DNA from: a virus
Reading direction: 5' to 3' (one strand)
Length of the DNA: 58,368 nt
IMG/VR virus record: IMGVR_UViG_3300030108_004301
Location: 1-58,368 of that record
The notes beneath the pieces are model-generated. The model searched no databases. It was given only the letters and a program-made list of their open reading frames with translations, and was not told the origin of the DNA. This document shows positions 44,786-52,896 of this stretch, piece after piece; the first letter of the stretch is position 1; each line of letters opens with the position of its first letter. Both the position numbers and the translations under genes were made by a program.

Positions 44786-45709
44786 TTGAACACAACTCCC
44801 CAAACATTATTTCAACAAGATAAAGTAGAAAGTTTTTATAATTGGATTAATGAACGCCACAAAATATATCAAAAAAGATTACAAGGTTATCCTCCTCCGT
44901 GGACTGATGACCCAATACTACAGAAATATAAATTCACAAACCCATTCAGAGAAAACGATCGTGTTACTGTATGGATGAGAAACAACTGGACAACACCAAA
45001 CGACAACAAAAAGAATGCTGCTGAAATTATATTTAATTGCTGTTTGTTTAGAATGATAGGCACTATAGAATTTGCTGAAGATCACGGTTGGGTAAAAAAT
45101 AATTGGAATCCAGAAAAAACTAAAAAAATAATAGAAGATAGGTTAAGTAAAAAACAAAGAACATTTACTGGAGCATATATAATTACGAATCAGGGTATTT
45201 CTGCACCTAAAAAAGATGTAGTTGTAGATGAGTTCCTTGTACCGATTTGGAAAAACAAAAATGCAATTGCTGAAAATGCAGCTCATTATCAAACATTACA
45301 AAAAACCCACGAAAAATTAGGTGAATACAAAGGGTGGGGAGGCGGTGGTTTTATGGCTTATGAAGTTGTTTCTGACCTTAATTATACCTCTGTTCTAAAC
45401 AAAGCAGCGGATCGTTACACTTGGGCAAATGCAGGACCAGGAGCAATACGAGGAATAAATAGAATAGAAGGTGCTAACTTAAAACGATCTATGAAACCAG
45501 AAATATCTAATCAAAAAATGCAAAAAATTTTAGATTTAAAGTATGTTTATACTGCCGAACACATTGATGTTGCTTCTGTCGATATGAGAACAATAGAACA
45601 CAGTTTGTGTGAGTGGGATAAATATGAGAGAGTAAGACTCAATCAAGGCAGACCAAGAAGTAAGTTTTCTTGGAGCCATAACAAAATAGATAGTGGAGGA
45701 GTAAGATGA
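44786..45709 (+). CDS. 5-hmdU DNA kinase helical-domain (aGPT-Pplase-like) protein
   Basis: 307 aa, TTG start with GAAAGGG 5 bases upstream. INERHKIYQKR..G.PPPWTDDPILQKYKFTN.FRENDRVT, GFMAYEVVSDL and WANAGPGAIRGINR are the landmarks of the helical domain of phage 5-hydroxymethyl-dU DNA kinases, also called alpha-glutamyl/putrescinyl thymine pyrophosphorylases. These activate hydroxymethyluracil in DNA for hypermodification. No Walker A P-loop is visible, so it may lack the kinase half or use a partner. It overlaps the glycosyltransferase gene by 4 bases. Confidence 0.75.
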   Translation: MNTTPQTLFQQDKVESFYNWINERHKIYQKRLQGYPPPWTDDPILQKYKFTNPFRENDRVTVWMRNNWTTPNDNKKNAAEIIFNCCLFRMIGTIEFAEDHGWVKNNWNPEKTKKIIEDRLSKKQRTFTGAYIITNQGISAPKKDVVVDEFLVPIWKNKNAIAENAAHYQTLQKTHEKLGEYKGWGGGGFMAYEVVSDLNYTSVLNKAADRYTWANAGPGAIRGINRIEGANLKRSMKPEISNQKMQKILDLKYVYTAEHIDVASVDMRTIEHSLCEWDKYERVRLNQGRPRSKFSWSHNKIDSGGVR

Positions 45710-47010
45710 AATTTCTAATTACTTTTTTTCAGATACAAGATTATGGTGGAATAATAAACCATACCGAATATTTAACAGCAGGACTTAAGGAACTAGGACA
45801 TACTGTTGATATAGCTATGCTTGTTCCAAAGCACGGAGTTGTAAGAACAAGTTTACCAAAAGATATAGAAGATAAAACTAAGTATTCAATAAACCCAAAA
45901 GGAACTAACCTTTATCACAATCAAGCTAGAGGTTGGTATGGTATGACCAAAATACCTTATTTAAATGAGTACAGAAAAAATAAGTTTAAGGAAGATTGTT
46001 CTAATTATGACGCAGTCATTTGGCAAATTCCTGTTCCTACACTCAGTAAAGAAAACAAAGGTGTAAAAGATTGGTATGACTTATATAGCACAGGAACTAA
46101 AAACATAGCTGTCATACACGATGGTAACCTACCAAACTTATATCCTCATTTAGCGAGTGTTCAAAATAAGTTTTATTCTATGATTTGTGTTCATGAATCA
46201 GCATTTGAATCTGCTGAAAACATACAAATACCTAGAATGTTAGTTGTAAACCCTCATGACATACAAAAACAAGGACAGTATGGACAAAAGAAGTTTGAAG
46301 AAAAAGATGGTTTAGTTGCCATACAAATATTCAAAGGGTGGAAAAGAGTAGACTCTTTAGTACGAGCTATACCTTTTATGAACAATAAAGAACAAAAAAT
46401 TGTTGGAGGAGCAGGAATAGAATATAGATATATGACTAGCAAAGAAAAGTGCAAACCAAAATACTTTGAATCAAATGGTTCCAGAATATGGGATAATGCC
46501 TTAGCAAGTGGAATGGAATATGTTGGTGTTGTTGATAATGAAAAAGTATTTAATTATCTAAACAATGCAAAAGTACACATAGACCCAAGTTGGTCAAAAA
46601 AATATCACGCCTTTGGTTCTCATTTTAATAGAACAACAATTGAAGCTATGATATCAGGTTGCTTACCTATCGCTACAGATTTAGGTATGGGTAATTCTGA
46701 TATATTTAAAAAGAATAAAAACTATGTAGAAATATCACACGAAGCTACACCAAAACAATTTGCAGAAATTGTTGACGATTGTTTACAAAATAAAAGTAAG
46801 TGGCAAACGATTACAGATAATAATTGTGAAAAGCTACAAGAGTTCGACATGAAAAAAGTAGCAGATGAATATGTTGAAATTATTAAAGGCGGCTATGATA
46901 CGAAAAAAATAAAGAATGGACTAAACAACAATGAAATTATTACAAAATGCAACGATAATTTAGAATTTTTTAATTTTGGATTCCGTATGGAGCTCCCTCG
47001 ATCTGATTGA
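45706..47010 (+). CDS. GT4-family glycosyltransferase
   Basis: 434 aa. An N-terminal GT-B acceptor domain with the glycine loop (FQIQDYGGIINHTEYLTAGL), then a donor domain with VAIQIFKGWKRVDSLVRAIP, nucleotide-binding HIDPSWSKKY and the E-x7-E-like region FNRTTIEAMISGCLPIATDL. GT4 enzymes use NDP-sugars. The overlap with the modification gene suggests transfer to a hydroxymethylated base in phage DNA, analogous to known hmC/hmU glucosyltransferases. Target inferred. Confidence 0.75.
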   Translation: MKFLITFFQIQDYGGIINHTEYLTAGLKELGHTVDIAMLVPKHGVVRTSLPKDIEDKTKYSINPKGTNLYHNQARGWYGMTKIPYLNEYRKNKFKEDCSNYDAVIWQIPVPTLSKENKGVKDWYDLYSTGTKNIAVIHDGNLPNLYPHLASVQNKFYSMICVHESAFESAENIQIPRMLVVNPHDIQKQGQYGQKKFEEKDGLVAIQIFKGWKRVDSLVRAIPFMNNKEQKIVGGAGIEYRYMTSKEKCKPKYFESNGSRIWDNALASGMEYVGVVDNEKVFNYLNNAKVHIDPSWSKKYHAFGSHFNRTTIEAMISGCLPIATDLGMGNSDIFKKNKNYVEISHEATPKQFAEIVDDCLQNKSKWQTITDNNCEKLQEFDMKKVADEYVEIIKGGYDTKKIKNGLNNNEIITKCNDNLEFFNFGFRMELPRSD

Positions 47011-47066
47011 GGGTGTTCCGCATACAAAACTACCTTGCTAATAATAATGAAAACACAGGAGGAAAT

Positions 47067-48062
47067 ATGGAACATATAGCGGCTAGGAATGTAAGTGACG
47101 GCCTTTACCTTACAAAATTAAGTCTTTTAGAAGTAGGGAAGAAAGAAAACACGAGAAACGGTTGGGTTTTAGAATTTCCCACTCCTTTTTGCGTGACATA
47201 TACTCATCCAACAGAAAGAGTTTTATTTTATCCAGAAAGAGATGCTAACCCTTTTTTTCATTTGATGGAATCTTTGTGGATGTTGGCAGGAAGAAATGAT
47301 GTTGAGTGGATTTCTAAGTATAATAAAAGGATTTCTGATTACAGTGATAATGGAAGAACATTTCATGGAGCATATGGACATCGGTGGCGTAATCATTTTA
47401 GGGGAGGACCAAAAGAGTTTAAAGATCAGTTAGACCAAGTTATGATTAGATTACATAAATTTCCAAATGATCGTAGGGCTGTTGTTTCTATGTGGGATCC
47501 TAATGTTGATTTAGTAATGCACAATGATGGAAAGGATTATCCTTGTAACACTCAAATATTTTTTTCTAAAAGAGGGAAAGTTTTAAATATGACAGTGATA
47601 AATAGAAGTAATGATATTGTGTGGGGATTATTTGGTGCTAATGCAGTTCATATGTCTATGTTACAAGAATATATGGCAGCTAGAACAGAAAGCGAAGTTG
47701 GAACATATATTCACTTTAGTAACAATGCTCACGCTTACTTGGATACATTAGAAAAAATAAAAGATATGCAACCAGATTATGAATCTTATTTAATTATTGG
47801 GGACGATGCTTCACAATACCACTCACAACCGTTAGTAGATAACTGGTTAACTTTTGATGAAGAGTTAGCATTATGGTTTAGGAATGAGGAGGTAAATGTC
47901 TTTGAAAATAAATTTCTTTCTCTTACAGCTTTTAGAGTAAGGGAGGGTTGGCACTTTTGGAAACAAAAGAATATAAACAAAGCTATCGAAATATGTAAAA
48001 CGATAGAAGATCGTGCTTGGCGTAAAGCGTGTGTGGAGTGGCTTGAAAGGAGGAACAAATGA
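47067..48062 (+). CDS. ThyA-family protein, probable dUMP hydroxymethylase
   Basis: 331 aa. AGGAGG at 47057-47062 selects ATG 47067 over TTG 47007. Conserved: R30, E68, R136-R137, nucleophile C160 (YPCN), NRSND (R180, D183), dUMP-specific N192, H and Y of NAHAYLD. E. coli W80 is S90, W83 is S93 and L143 is D157, and the usual C-terminus ending AV/AI is absent. Known phage dUMP hydroxymethylases are ThyA relatives that release 5-hydroxymethyl-dUMP. W80 and L143 control hydride transfer, so this one probably does not make dTMP. Confidence 0.7.
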   Translation: MEHIAARNVSDGLYLTKLSLLEVGKKENTRNGWVLEFPTPFCVTYTHPTERVLFYPERDANPFFHLMESLWMLAGRNDVEWISKYNKRISDYSDNGRTFHGAYGHRWRNHFRGGPKEFKDQLDQVMIRLHKFPNDRRAVVSMWDPNVDLVMHNDGKDYPCNTQIFFSKRGKVLNMTVINRSNDIVWGLFGANAVHMSMLQEYMAARTESEVGTYIHFSNNAHAYLDTLEKIKDMQPDYESYLIIGDDASQYHSQPLVDNWLTFDEELALWFRNEEVNVFENKFLSLTAFRVREGWHFWKQKNINKAIEICKTIEDRAWRKACVEWLERRNK

Positions 48063-48460
48063 AAAGCAGAATACTTCAGGAAGTTGAAAAACTAGCACAA
48101 GAAGATGCCTTTAAGTTAGAAGAGGCTGAAAAATCTTATGGTGATAGTTGGAAAAAAAGGGGAGGCGTTGGTGCATTCATGATGTTAGCTAGAAAATGGG
48201 ATAGAATAGCTCAGCAAAACAGCATGAAAAACACAGGATACGATATATTTAAGGCAATAAAGCAAGACGGTTATTCTGAAACAGGATTGTTAGATGATAT
48301 CCGTGACTTAAGAAGGTATTTACTTTTAGTAGAGGCTGAAATGTTTTTAAGAAGAGAGGGTGATCATCCTGTTAAAAGACATTTAAACACACAGTTCAGT
48401 CCTTATGAAAATGAAGAGGGTATGATTAGTGATAGTTGTGAGTGGAGAACAGATGAATGA
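48059..48460 (+). CDS. DUF1599/Nmad1-like small protein, 133 aa
   Basis: Core KSYGDSWKKRGGVGAFMMLA, RKWDRIAQQ, YDIFKAIK and LLDDIRDLRRYLLLVEAEM matches a phage protein type often found with thymidylate synthase homologues and related, in my judgement, to the nucleotide-modification-associated DUF1599 group. Helical, with possible MazG-like metal-binding acids. It overlaps the ThyA-like gene by 4 bases. Function predicted only. Confidence 0.5.
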   Translation: MKSRILQEVEKLAQEDAFKLEEAEKSYGDSWKKRGGVGAFMMLARKWDRIAQQNSMKNTGYDIFKAIKQDGYSETGLLDDIRDLRRYLLLVEAEMFLRREGDHPVKRHLNTQFSPYENEEGMISDSCEWRTDE

Positions 48461-48617
48461 TAAACTTTCTCAGTCAGTTATTGTTTTCTGCTCAGAATGT
48501 AACATCACACAGAGAAAAACTTGGAGAAAAATTAAGAACAAGTGGCCTCGGTGTAAAAAATGTAAACAACAAATGGTGGTGAAAATATATGGGTCAAATA
48601 CCTCTACTTCAACCTGA
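48453..48617 (+). CDS. zinc-ribbon mini-protein, 54 aa
   Basis: ATG at 48453 overlaps the previous stop. CSEC (13-16) and CKKC (about 34-37) form a C-x2-C..C-x2-C zinc ribbon. It overlaps the polymerase start by 29 bases. Such mini-proteins often bind nucleic acid or proteins. No family assigned. Confidence 0.6.
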   Translation: MNDKLSQSVIVFCSECNITQRKTWRKIKNKWPRCKKCKQQMVVKIYGSNTSTST

Positions 48618-50454
48618 ATACGAATGGGTAATGCCAGATGAGTTTCCTGACTTATCAGGTTTTAAAGAAATTTCTATAGACTTAGAAACTTGTGATAAGA
48701 ATCTACTTACCAATGGTTCTGGGTGGGCTAGAAAAGACGGCTATGTTATAGGTATCGCTGTTGCTACAGAAGGCTTCTGTAAATATTTTCCTATACAACA
48801 TGAGATAGGACCTAACCTTGACAAAAATGTCACTCTTAACTGGTTACGAGAAGTTGTTTCCTTTCCTGATAAAAAGTATATTTTCCACAATGCTCCGTAT
48901 GATGTAGGGTGGTTGATCGCAGAGGGAGTGTTCGTAAAGGGAGAAATAATAGATACTATGGTTGTTGCTCCTTTGCTTGATGAAAATAGGTTCAGTTATT
49001 CTTTAAACGCTTTAGCCAGAGATTATCTACAAGATAGAAAATCAGAAGTTGGTTTAAGAGAGGCAGCTGATGCTTTTGGAGTAAATGCAAAAAGTGAAAT
49101 GTATAAACTTCCCGCTCACTATGTCGGTGAGTATGCAGAACACGATGCTAGTCTCACACTTAAACTTTGGAATCATTTTAAAACACTAATTATAAAAGAA
49201 GATATAAAAGAAATATTTGAACTAGAAACTAAAGTTTTAAAAACTATAATTCCTATGAGAAAACAAGGTGTTCGGGTTGATTTAGAAAAAGCAGAAAAAA
49301 TTAAAAAACTTTTTGAAGAAAAAGAAAATACTTTACTTACAGAGATTAAAAATGAATCTGGTGTTTTAGTAGAAATATGGGCGGCAGATAGTGTTGCAAA
49401 AGTTTTTGATTCTTTAAAACTTTCCTACGGAAGAACAGAAAAGACACAAGCACCGTCGTTCACAAAAGGTTTCTTAGCAAACCACAAACACCCGATTGCT
49501 AGAAAAATAGTACAAGCTAGAGAATATAATAAGGCAAGAACTACTTTTATCGACACAATACTAAAACATCAAACAAAGGGTAGAATACACGCTGAGTTAC
49601 ACCCTCTTAGAAGTGATCAAGGTGGAACAGTCACTGGAAGGTTTAGTTACAGTAATCCTAACTTACAGCAAGTGCCTATAAGGAATAATGAACTAGGACC
49701 AATGATAAGAAGTTTATTTCTGCCTGAAGAAAAATGTAGTTGGGGTATCTTTGATTATTCTAGCCAAGAGCCTAGGATTGTTGTTCATTACGCAAAACTT
49801 ATGAAGTTCCAAAAAGCAGAAGAATTTGCTGAACAATACCAAAAAGATTCAAGAACTGACTTCCATCAAATGGCGGCAGATATTGTAGGTGTGCCAAGAA
49901 AACAAGCTAAAAACATTAATTTGGGGTTGTTCTATGGCATGGGAACTAAGAAACTAGCAAACCAGTTGGACTTACCATACGAAGATGCCAAAGAACTTTT
50001 TGCTGAGTATCACACTAAACTACCTTTTGTAAAAGAACTTGCAGAATATTCTAGTAATAGGGCTTCTCATAAAGGTTTAATAAGAACTCTGTTAGGGAGA
50101 AAGTGTAGGTTCGATAAGTGGGAACCTAATAAGTACGGTATATCAAAACCTTTGAATTACCAAGAAGCGTTCGCTGAACATGGACCTTCTATTCGCAGAG
50201 CCTTTACATATAAGGCTCTAAATAAATTAATTCAGGGAAGTGCAGCTGATCAAACAAAAGCAGCGATGGTCGCACTTTATGAAGAAGGTATTTTACCAAT
50301 GATACAAGTACACGATGAACTAGACATAAGCATAGAAGATGAGAGCCAAATGAAAAAGGTAATAAGTATTATGGAAGAATGTGTTGATTTAGAGGTTCCT
50401 AGCGTTGTTGACACTGAACTAGGACCAAATTGGGGTGAGTGCGTTGAAAAATAA
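48589..50454 (+). CDS. polA: family A DNA polymerase with 3'-5' exonuclease
   Basis: 621 aa. Exonuclease: D31/E33 (IDLET), HNAPYD (100-105), YAEHD (182-186). Polymerase: motif A FDYSSQEPR (D389, E394), motif B RKQAKNINLGLFYG (R437, K441, Y449), motif C QVHDE. The E. coli F762 position is Leu445. No 5'-3' nuclease domain. Replicative phage polymerase. If ThyA-like and HD genes work as proposed it must accept hydroxymethyl-dUTP. The start at 48589 is weakly supported; ATG 48631 is an alternative. Confidence 0.93.
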   Translation: MGQIPLLQPEYEWVMPDEFPDLSGFKEISIDLETCDKNLLTNGSGWARKDGYVIGIAVATEGFCKYFPIQHEIGPNLDKNVTLNWLREVVSFPDKKYIFHNAPYDVGWLIAEGVFVKGEIIDTMVVAPLLDENRFSYSLNALARDYLQDRKSEVGLREAADAFGVNAKSEMYKLPAHYVGEYAEHDASLTLKLWNHFKTLIIKEDIKEIFELETKVLKTIIPMRKQGVRVDLEKAEKIKKLFEEKENTLLTEIKNESGVLVEIWAADSVAKVFDSLKLSYGRTEKTQAPSFTKGFLANHKHPIARKIVQAREYNKARTTFIDTILKHQTKGRIHAELHPLRSDQGGTVTGRFSYSNPNLQQVPIRNNELGPMIRSLFLPEEKCSWGIFDYSSQEPRIVVHYAKLMKFQKAEEFAEQYQKDSRTDFHQMAADIVGVPRKQAKNINLGLFYGMGTKKLANQLDLPYEDAKELFAEYHTKLPFVKELAEYSSNRASHKGLIRTLLGRKCRFDKWEPNKYGISKPLNYQEAFAEHGPSIRRAFTYKALNKLIQGSAADQTKAAMVALYEEGILPMIQVHDELDISIEDESQMKKVISIMEECVDLEVPSVVDTELGPNWGECVEK

Positions 50455-50971
50455 ACTTGAGTTTTATGAACTGATACAAAAAAGATTAAAAGGTGGTGAT
50501 GTTTTAAGGTATCATACTAGACCTGAAGTTGCTGATAAACAAGATGTTGCTGCTCACAGTTGGCGTTCTTTGGTTCTGCTTACCACACTCTGGCCAGACG
50601 CAAGTAAAAACAGTATCTTATTTGTTCTTTATCATGATGTAGCTGAGCTAGAAATAGGAGATGTTCCCGCCACGACAAAATGGAAATACAAAGATTTAGC
50701 AAAAACCTTAACGGTAATAGAAAACGACTATGAGGATTTGTTGTGCCTTCCAGTGAAATATGTTGATCTTTCAGAAGAGGAACAACAAAGAGTAAAGATA
50801 GTAGATATCCTTGAATTAGTTTTTCATTGTCATAAACAAATGCAAAAAGGTAATTCTCTTGCGAGCGATATATTTTACAGAGGCATTGATTTTTTGTATT
50901 CAAACTTTAAATACAGTAAGGATTATGTTTTGATAGAAACTGTATTAGAAAAAATGAAAGGAGAGCCATGA
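50435..50971 (+). CDS. YfbR-like HD 5'-deoxynucleotidase
   Basis: 178 aa, GTG start overlapping the polymerase end. HD residues: H41 (VAAHSW), H67-D68 (YHDVAELEIGDVPATTKWKY), E71, D76 and a later Asp (VDILE). This matches YfbR, which hydrolyses dNMPs to deoxynucleosides in a metal-dependent reaction. Phages that replace thymine need to remove dTMP, so a dTMPase-like role next to the ThyA homologue is attractive but inferred. Confidence 0.75.
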   Translation: MSALKNKLEFYELIQKRLKGGDVLRYHTRPEVADKQDVAAHSWRSLVLLTTLWPDASKNSILFVLYHDVAELEIGDVPATTKWKYKDLAKTLTVIENDYEDLLCLPVKYVDLSEEEQQRVKIVDILELVFHCHKQMQKGNSLASDIFYRGIDFLYSNFKYSKDYVLIETVLEKMKGEP

Positions 50972-51495
50972 AAGAAAATTTTAAAGAATGTTTAGATATT
51001 ATTTTAAAGCACGAAGGTGGTTTCGTTAACCACCCTAAAGATCCAGGAGGAGCAACCAACTTAGGAGTCACAAAGCGAACATTAGAAAAATTTCTTGGTA
51101 AAGAAGTTTCTGTTGATGATGTAAAAAACCTAACCAAAGAAACAGCAGGGGAAATATATAAACAAAGATACTGGGATTCTTTAAAAGGTGACGATCTTCC
51201 TTCTGGTGTTGATCTTTCATTGTTTGATTGGGGTGTAAACTCTGGACCAGCCCGAGCAGCCAAATCTTTACAAAAAATATTAAGTGTTAGTGCAGATGGA
51301 ATCATAGGAAACCAAACACTCGCGGCTCTTGTTGGTTGTCCCTTACCTTTGATTTTAGAAAGAATACACGAATCACGCAAAAAATTTTACGAATCACTTA
51401 AAACTTTTGAAACATTTGGGAAAGGTTGGCTTCGTAGAAATGATGAAACACTTTCTGAAGCAAAAAGACTTTTACATTGGTCAGAAAAAGTATGA
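50968..51495 (+). CDS. endolysin, GH108-type with PG-binding domain
   Basis: 175 aa. CLDIILKHEGGFVNHPKDPG (catalytic E16) and GATNLGVTKRTLE, YWD..KGDDLPSGVDLSLFDWGVNSGP define the glycoside hydrolase 108 N-acetylmuramidase domain. The C-terminal part (ADGIIGNQTLAALVG) is a peptidoglycan-binding motif. No signal peptide, so holin-dependent release is expected. Start overlaps the nucleotidase stop. Confidence 0.88.
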   Translation: MKENFKECLDIILKHEGGFVNHPKDPGGATNLGVTKRTLEKFLGKEVSVDDVKNLTKETAGEIYKQRYWDSLKGDDLPSGVDLSLFDWGVNSGPARAAKSLQKILSVSADGIIGNQTLAALVGCPLPLILERIHESRKKFYESLKTFETFGKGWLRRNDETLSEAKRLLHWSEKV

Positions 51496-51725
51496 TGAAA
51501 GAAACAGTAGAATTTATAGCAGTTATATCTGCGATAGCGAGTGTATATCTCTATGGAAATGGTTGGCGATACTCTGGTCATTTTGGTTTAGTAAGTCAAA
51601 TATTTTGGTGGTTGTTCACTTATATGAACAACCTTAACTCTATGTATATACTGTGTTTTTTCATGACAGTGATGCACATACGCAATATTTTCAAGATGAA
51701 CAAAAAAGAAACACCTAGAAAATAA
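51492..51725 (+). CDS. membrane protein, candidate holin, 77 aa
   Basis: ATGA overlap with the endolysin stop. Two to three hydrophobic segments (FIAVISAIASVYLY, HFGLVSQIFWWLFTYM, MYILCFFMTVMH) and a basic tail. Adjacent to the endolysin, the size and topology fit a holin, in addition to the 3-TM protein at 7062. Confidence 0.55.
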   Translation: MMKETVEFIAVISAIASVYLYGNGWRYSGHFGLVSQIFWWLFTYMNNLNSMYILCFFMTVMHIRNIFKMNKKETPRK

Positions 51726-51775
51726 ACTTTGGTACATTATAATTAATATTAATAAAACCCCATAAGGAGAAAGTT

Positions 51776-52096
51776 ATGGAACTATTAACAAAAACTCAAG
51801 AGCAAAAGCTCATTGAGAATGAAACAAACAATGTAGATGACGCTAAAGTTGTTGTCAAGTTGTTTAATCCTGAAGGAGCGGGTACTTGGTTTCTTCACAA
51901 ACTTATAAAAGAAGATGATATTGCTTATGGTTTATGTCATATTATGGAGCCAGAGTATGGTGCAGTTAGTATGCGTGAACTAAGAGAATATATTGGTCGC
52001 ATGGGTTTAGGTATCGAACGAGACAGATACTTCCCTGAAAACAAATATACTATCTCTGAAATAAAAGCTAAACTTGAACAAGGGGAAACATTATGA
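51776..52096 (+). CDS. conserved small phage protein (DUF2958-like), 106 aa
   Basis: AAGGAG at 51764-51769. Begins MELLTKTQEQKLIEN, with VVKLFNPEGAGTWFLHKLIK, DIAYGLCHIMEPEYGAVSMR and YFPENKYTISEIKAKL. This is the pattern of the DUF2958 family, frequent in phages and plasmids, function unknown. It begins an operon with AT-rich promoter sequence. Confidence 0.7.
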   Translation: MELLTKTQEQKLIENETNNVDDAKVVVKLFNPEGAGTWFLHKLIKEDDIAYGLCHIMEPEYGAVSMRELREYIGRMGLGIERDRYFPENKYTISEIKAKLEQGETL

Positions 52097-52308
52097 CCGA
52101 AGTAAATACTAAAGAGCAAACACAAACAGAATCAATGATTCAAGACTGTGTTTTATGTGGTATGGAAATACCACCAGAGTACGACCCTAAAACTGGCGAG
52201 CCTTTTTGGTATGGGGGACACAACCCCCAGCCTCTAGCTAACGACGGTAGATGTTGTGATGTTTGTAATCATACCAAAGTAATTCCAGCAAGAATGCGAG
52301 GTATGTAA
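52093..52308 (+). CDS. zinc-ribbon mini-protein, 71 aa
   Basis: Overlaps previous gene by 4 bases. CVLCGMEIPPEYD and CCDVCNHTKVIPARMRG give two Cys pairs separated by ~35 residues with a YGGHNPQPL segment. Looks like a single treble-clef/zinc-ribbon metal site. Unknown role. Confidence 0.65.
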   Translation: MTEVNTKEQTQTESMIQDCVLCGMEIPPEYDPKTGEPFWYGGHNPQPLANDGRCCDVCNHTKVIPARMRGM

Positions 52309-52520
52309 TGGACATAAAGAAAATTTATGGGAAAGCAACCTTAGATAACCTTGAACAAGAGTATGAAGAACTAAGTTTAATTGATTTAGTTAAGATGAGG
52401 TTCACTTTACAAGCACACGAAAAAGCTGTGTCCCAACTCATAAAAAAGAAAAAGGGAGGTAAAGTTAAAACTGTTTCTTTCACCTACGAAAAAAGAAAGG
52501 AGGTATGTAATGGGACTTGA
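52308..52520 (+). CDS. helical basic protein, 70 aa
   Basis: Shares one base with the previous stop. Charged helices (DNLEQEYEELSLIDLVKMRF) and a Lys-rich segment (IKKKKGGKVK). No family. Overlaps next gene by 11 bases. Confidence 0.6.
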   Translation: MDIKKIYGKATLDNLEQEYEELSLIDLVKMRFTLQAHEKAVSQLIKKKKGGKVKTVSFTYEKRKEVCNGT

Positions 52521-52893
52521 TCAATACGCTTACATAGACCCAAAAGAGGGTGCTAGACACGCTAACCAAAGAAAAGAAGATTCTTTTTACTGGCGAAAAC
52601 ATTCTAGACTGCATGAATTTATGCTTTCTATTTGGATGGAACAAAACCCTGATAAATCTAGGGAAGTGTTTAACTGCCGAGATTTGTACTTATCAGAAGA
52701 AGATTTGTTAGAGTTGAGGAGGGCTCTTGAAAACAACTTTGATGATTACACCAGTGAGGGTGGTTTGTTCTGGGGACACCAATACCAAGAAGAACGAGTT
52801 GATGAATACGCTGACCAAGACTTAAATTTTGTCCAGCGAGCATTAGATGCTGTCCGCGAGGGTAAACCTGTGGTATACTCTTGTTGGTGGTAA
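52510..52893 (+). CDS. conserved phage protein MGLDQYAY family, 127 aa
   Basis: AAAGGAGG at 52496-52503 before the ATG. MGLDQYAYIDPKEG, FYWRKHSRLHEFM, FNCRDLYLSEEDLLELRRA, GGLFWGHQYQEE and SCWW define a family frequent in cyanophages and other tailed phages, still uncharacterised. It is soluble and acidic. Confidence 0.75.
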   Translation: MGLDQYAYIDPKEGARHANQRKEDSFYWRKHSRLHEFMLSIWMEQNPDKSREVFNCRDLYLSEEDLLELRRALENNFDDYTSEGGLFWGHQYQEERVDEYADQDLNFVQRALDAVREGKPVVYSCWW

Positions 52894-52896
52894 AAT

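Noticed and set aside
47007-47066. TTG start at 47007 for the ThyA-like gene
   Set aside because: It overlaps the glycosyltransferase stop neatly, but AGGAGG lies 4 bases before ATG 47067 and the family alignment begins there.
47067-48062. Ordinary thymidylate synthase
   Set aside because: Family is right, but W80, L143 and the usual C-terminus are absent and the neighbours are modification genes. Kept as a ThyA-family dUMP hydroxymethylase candidate.
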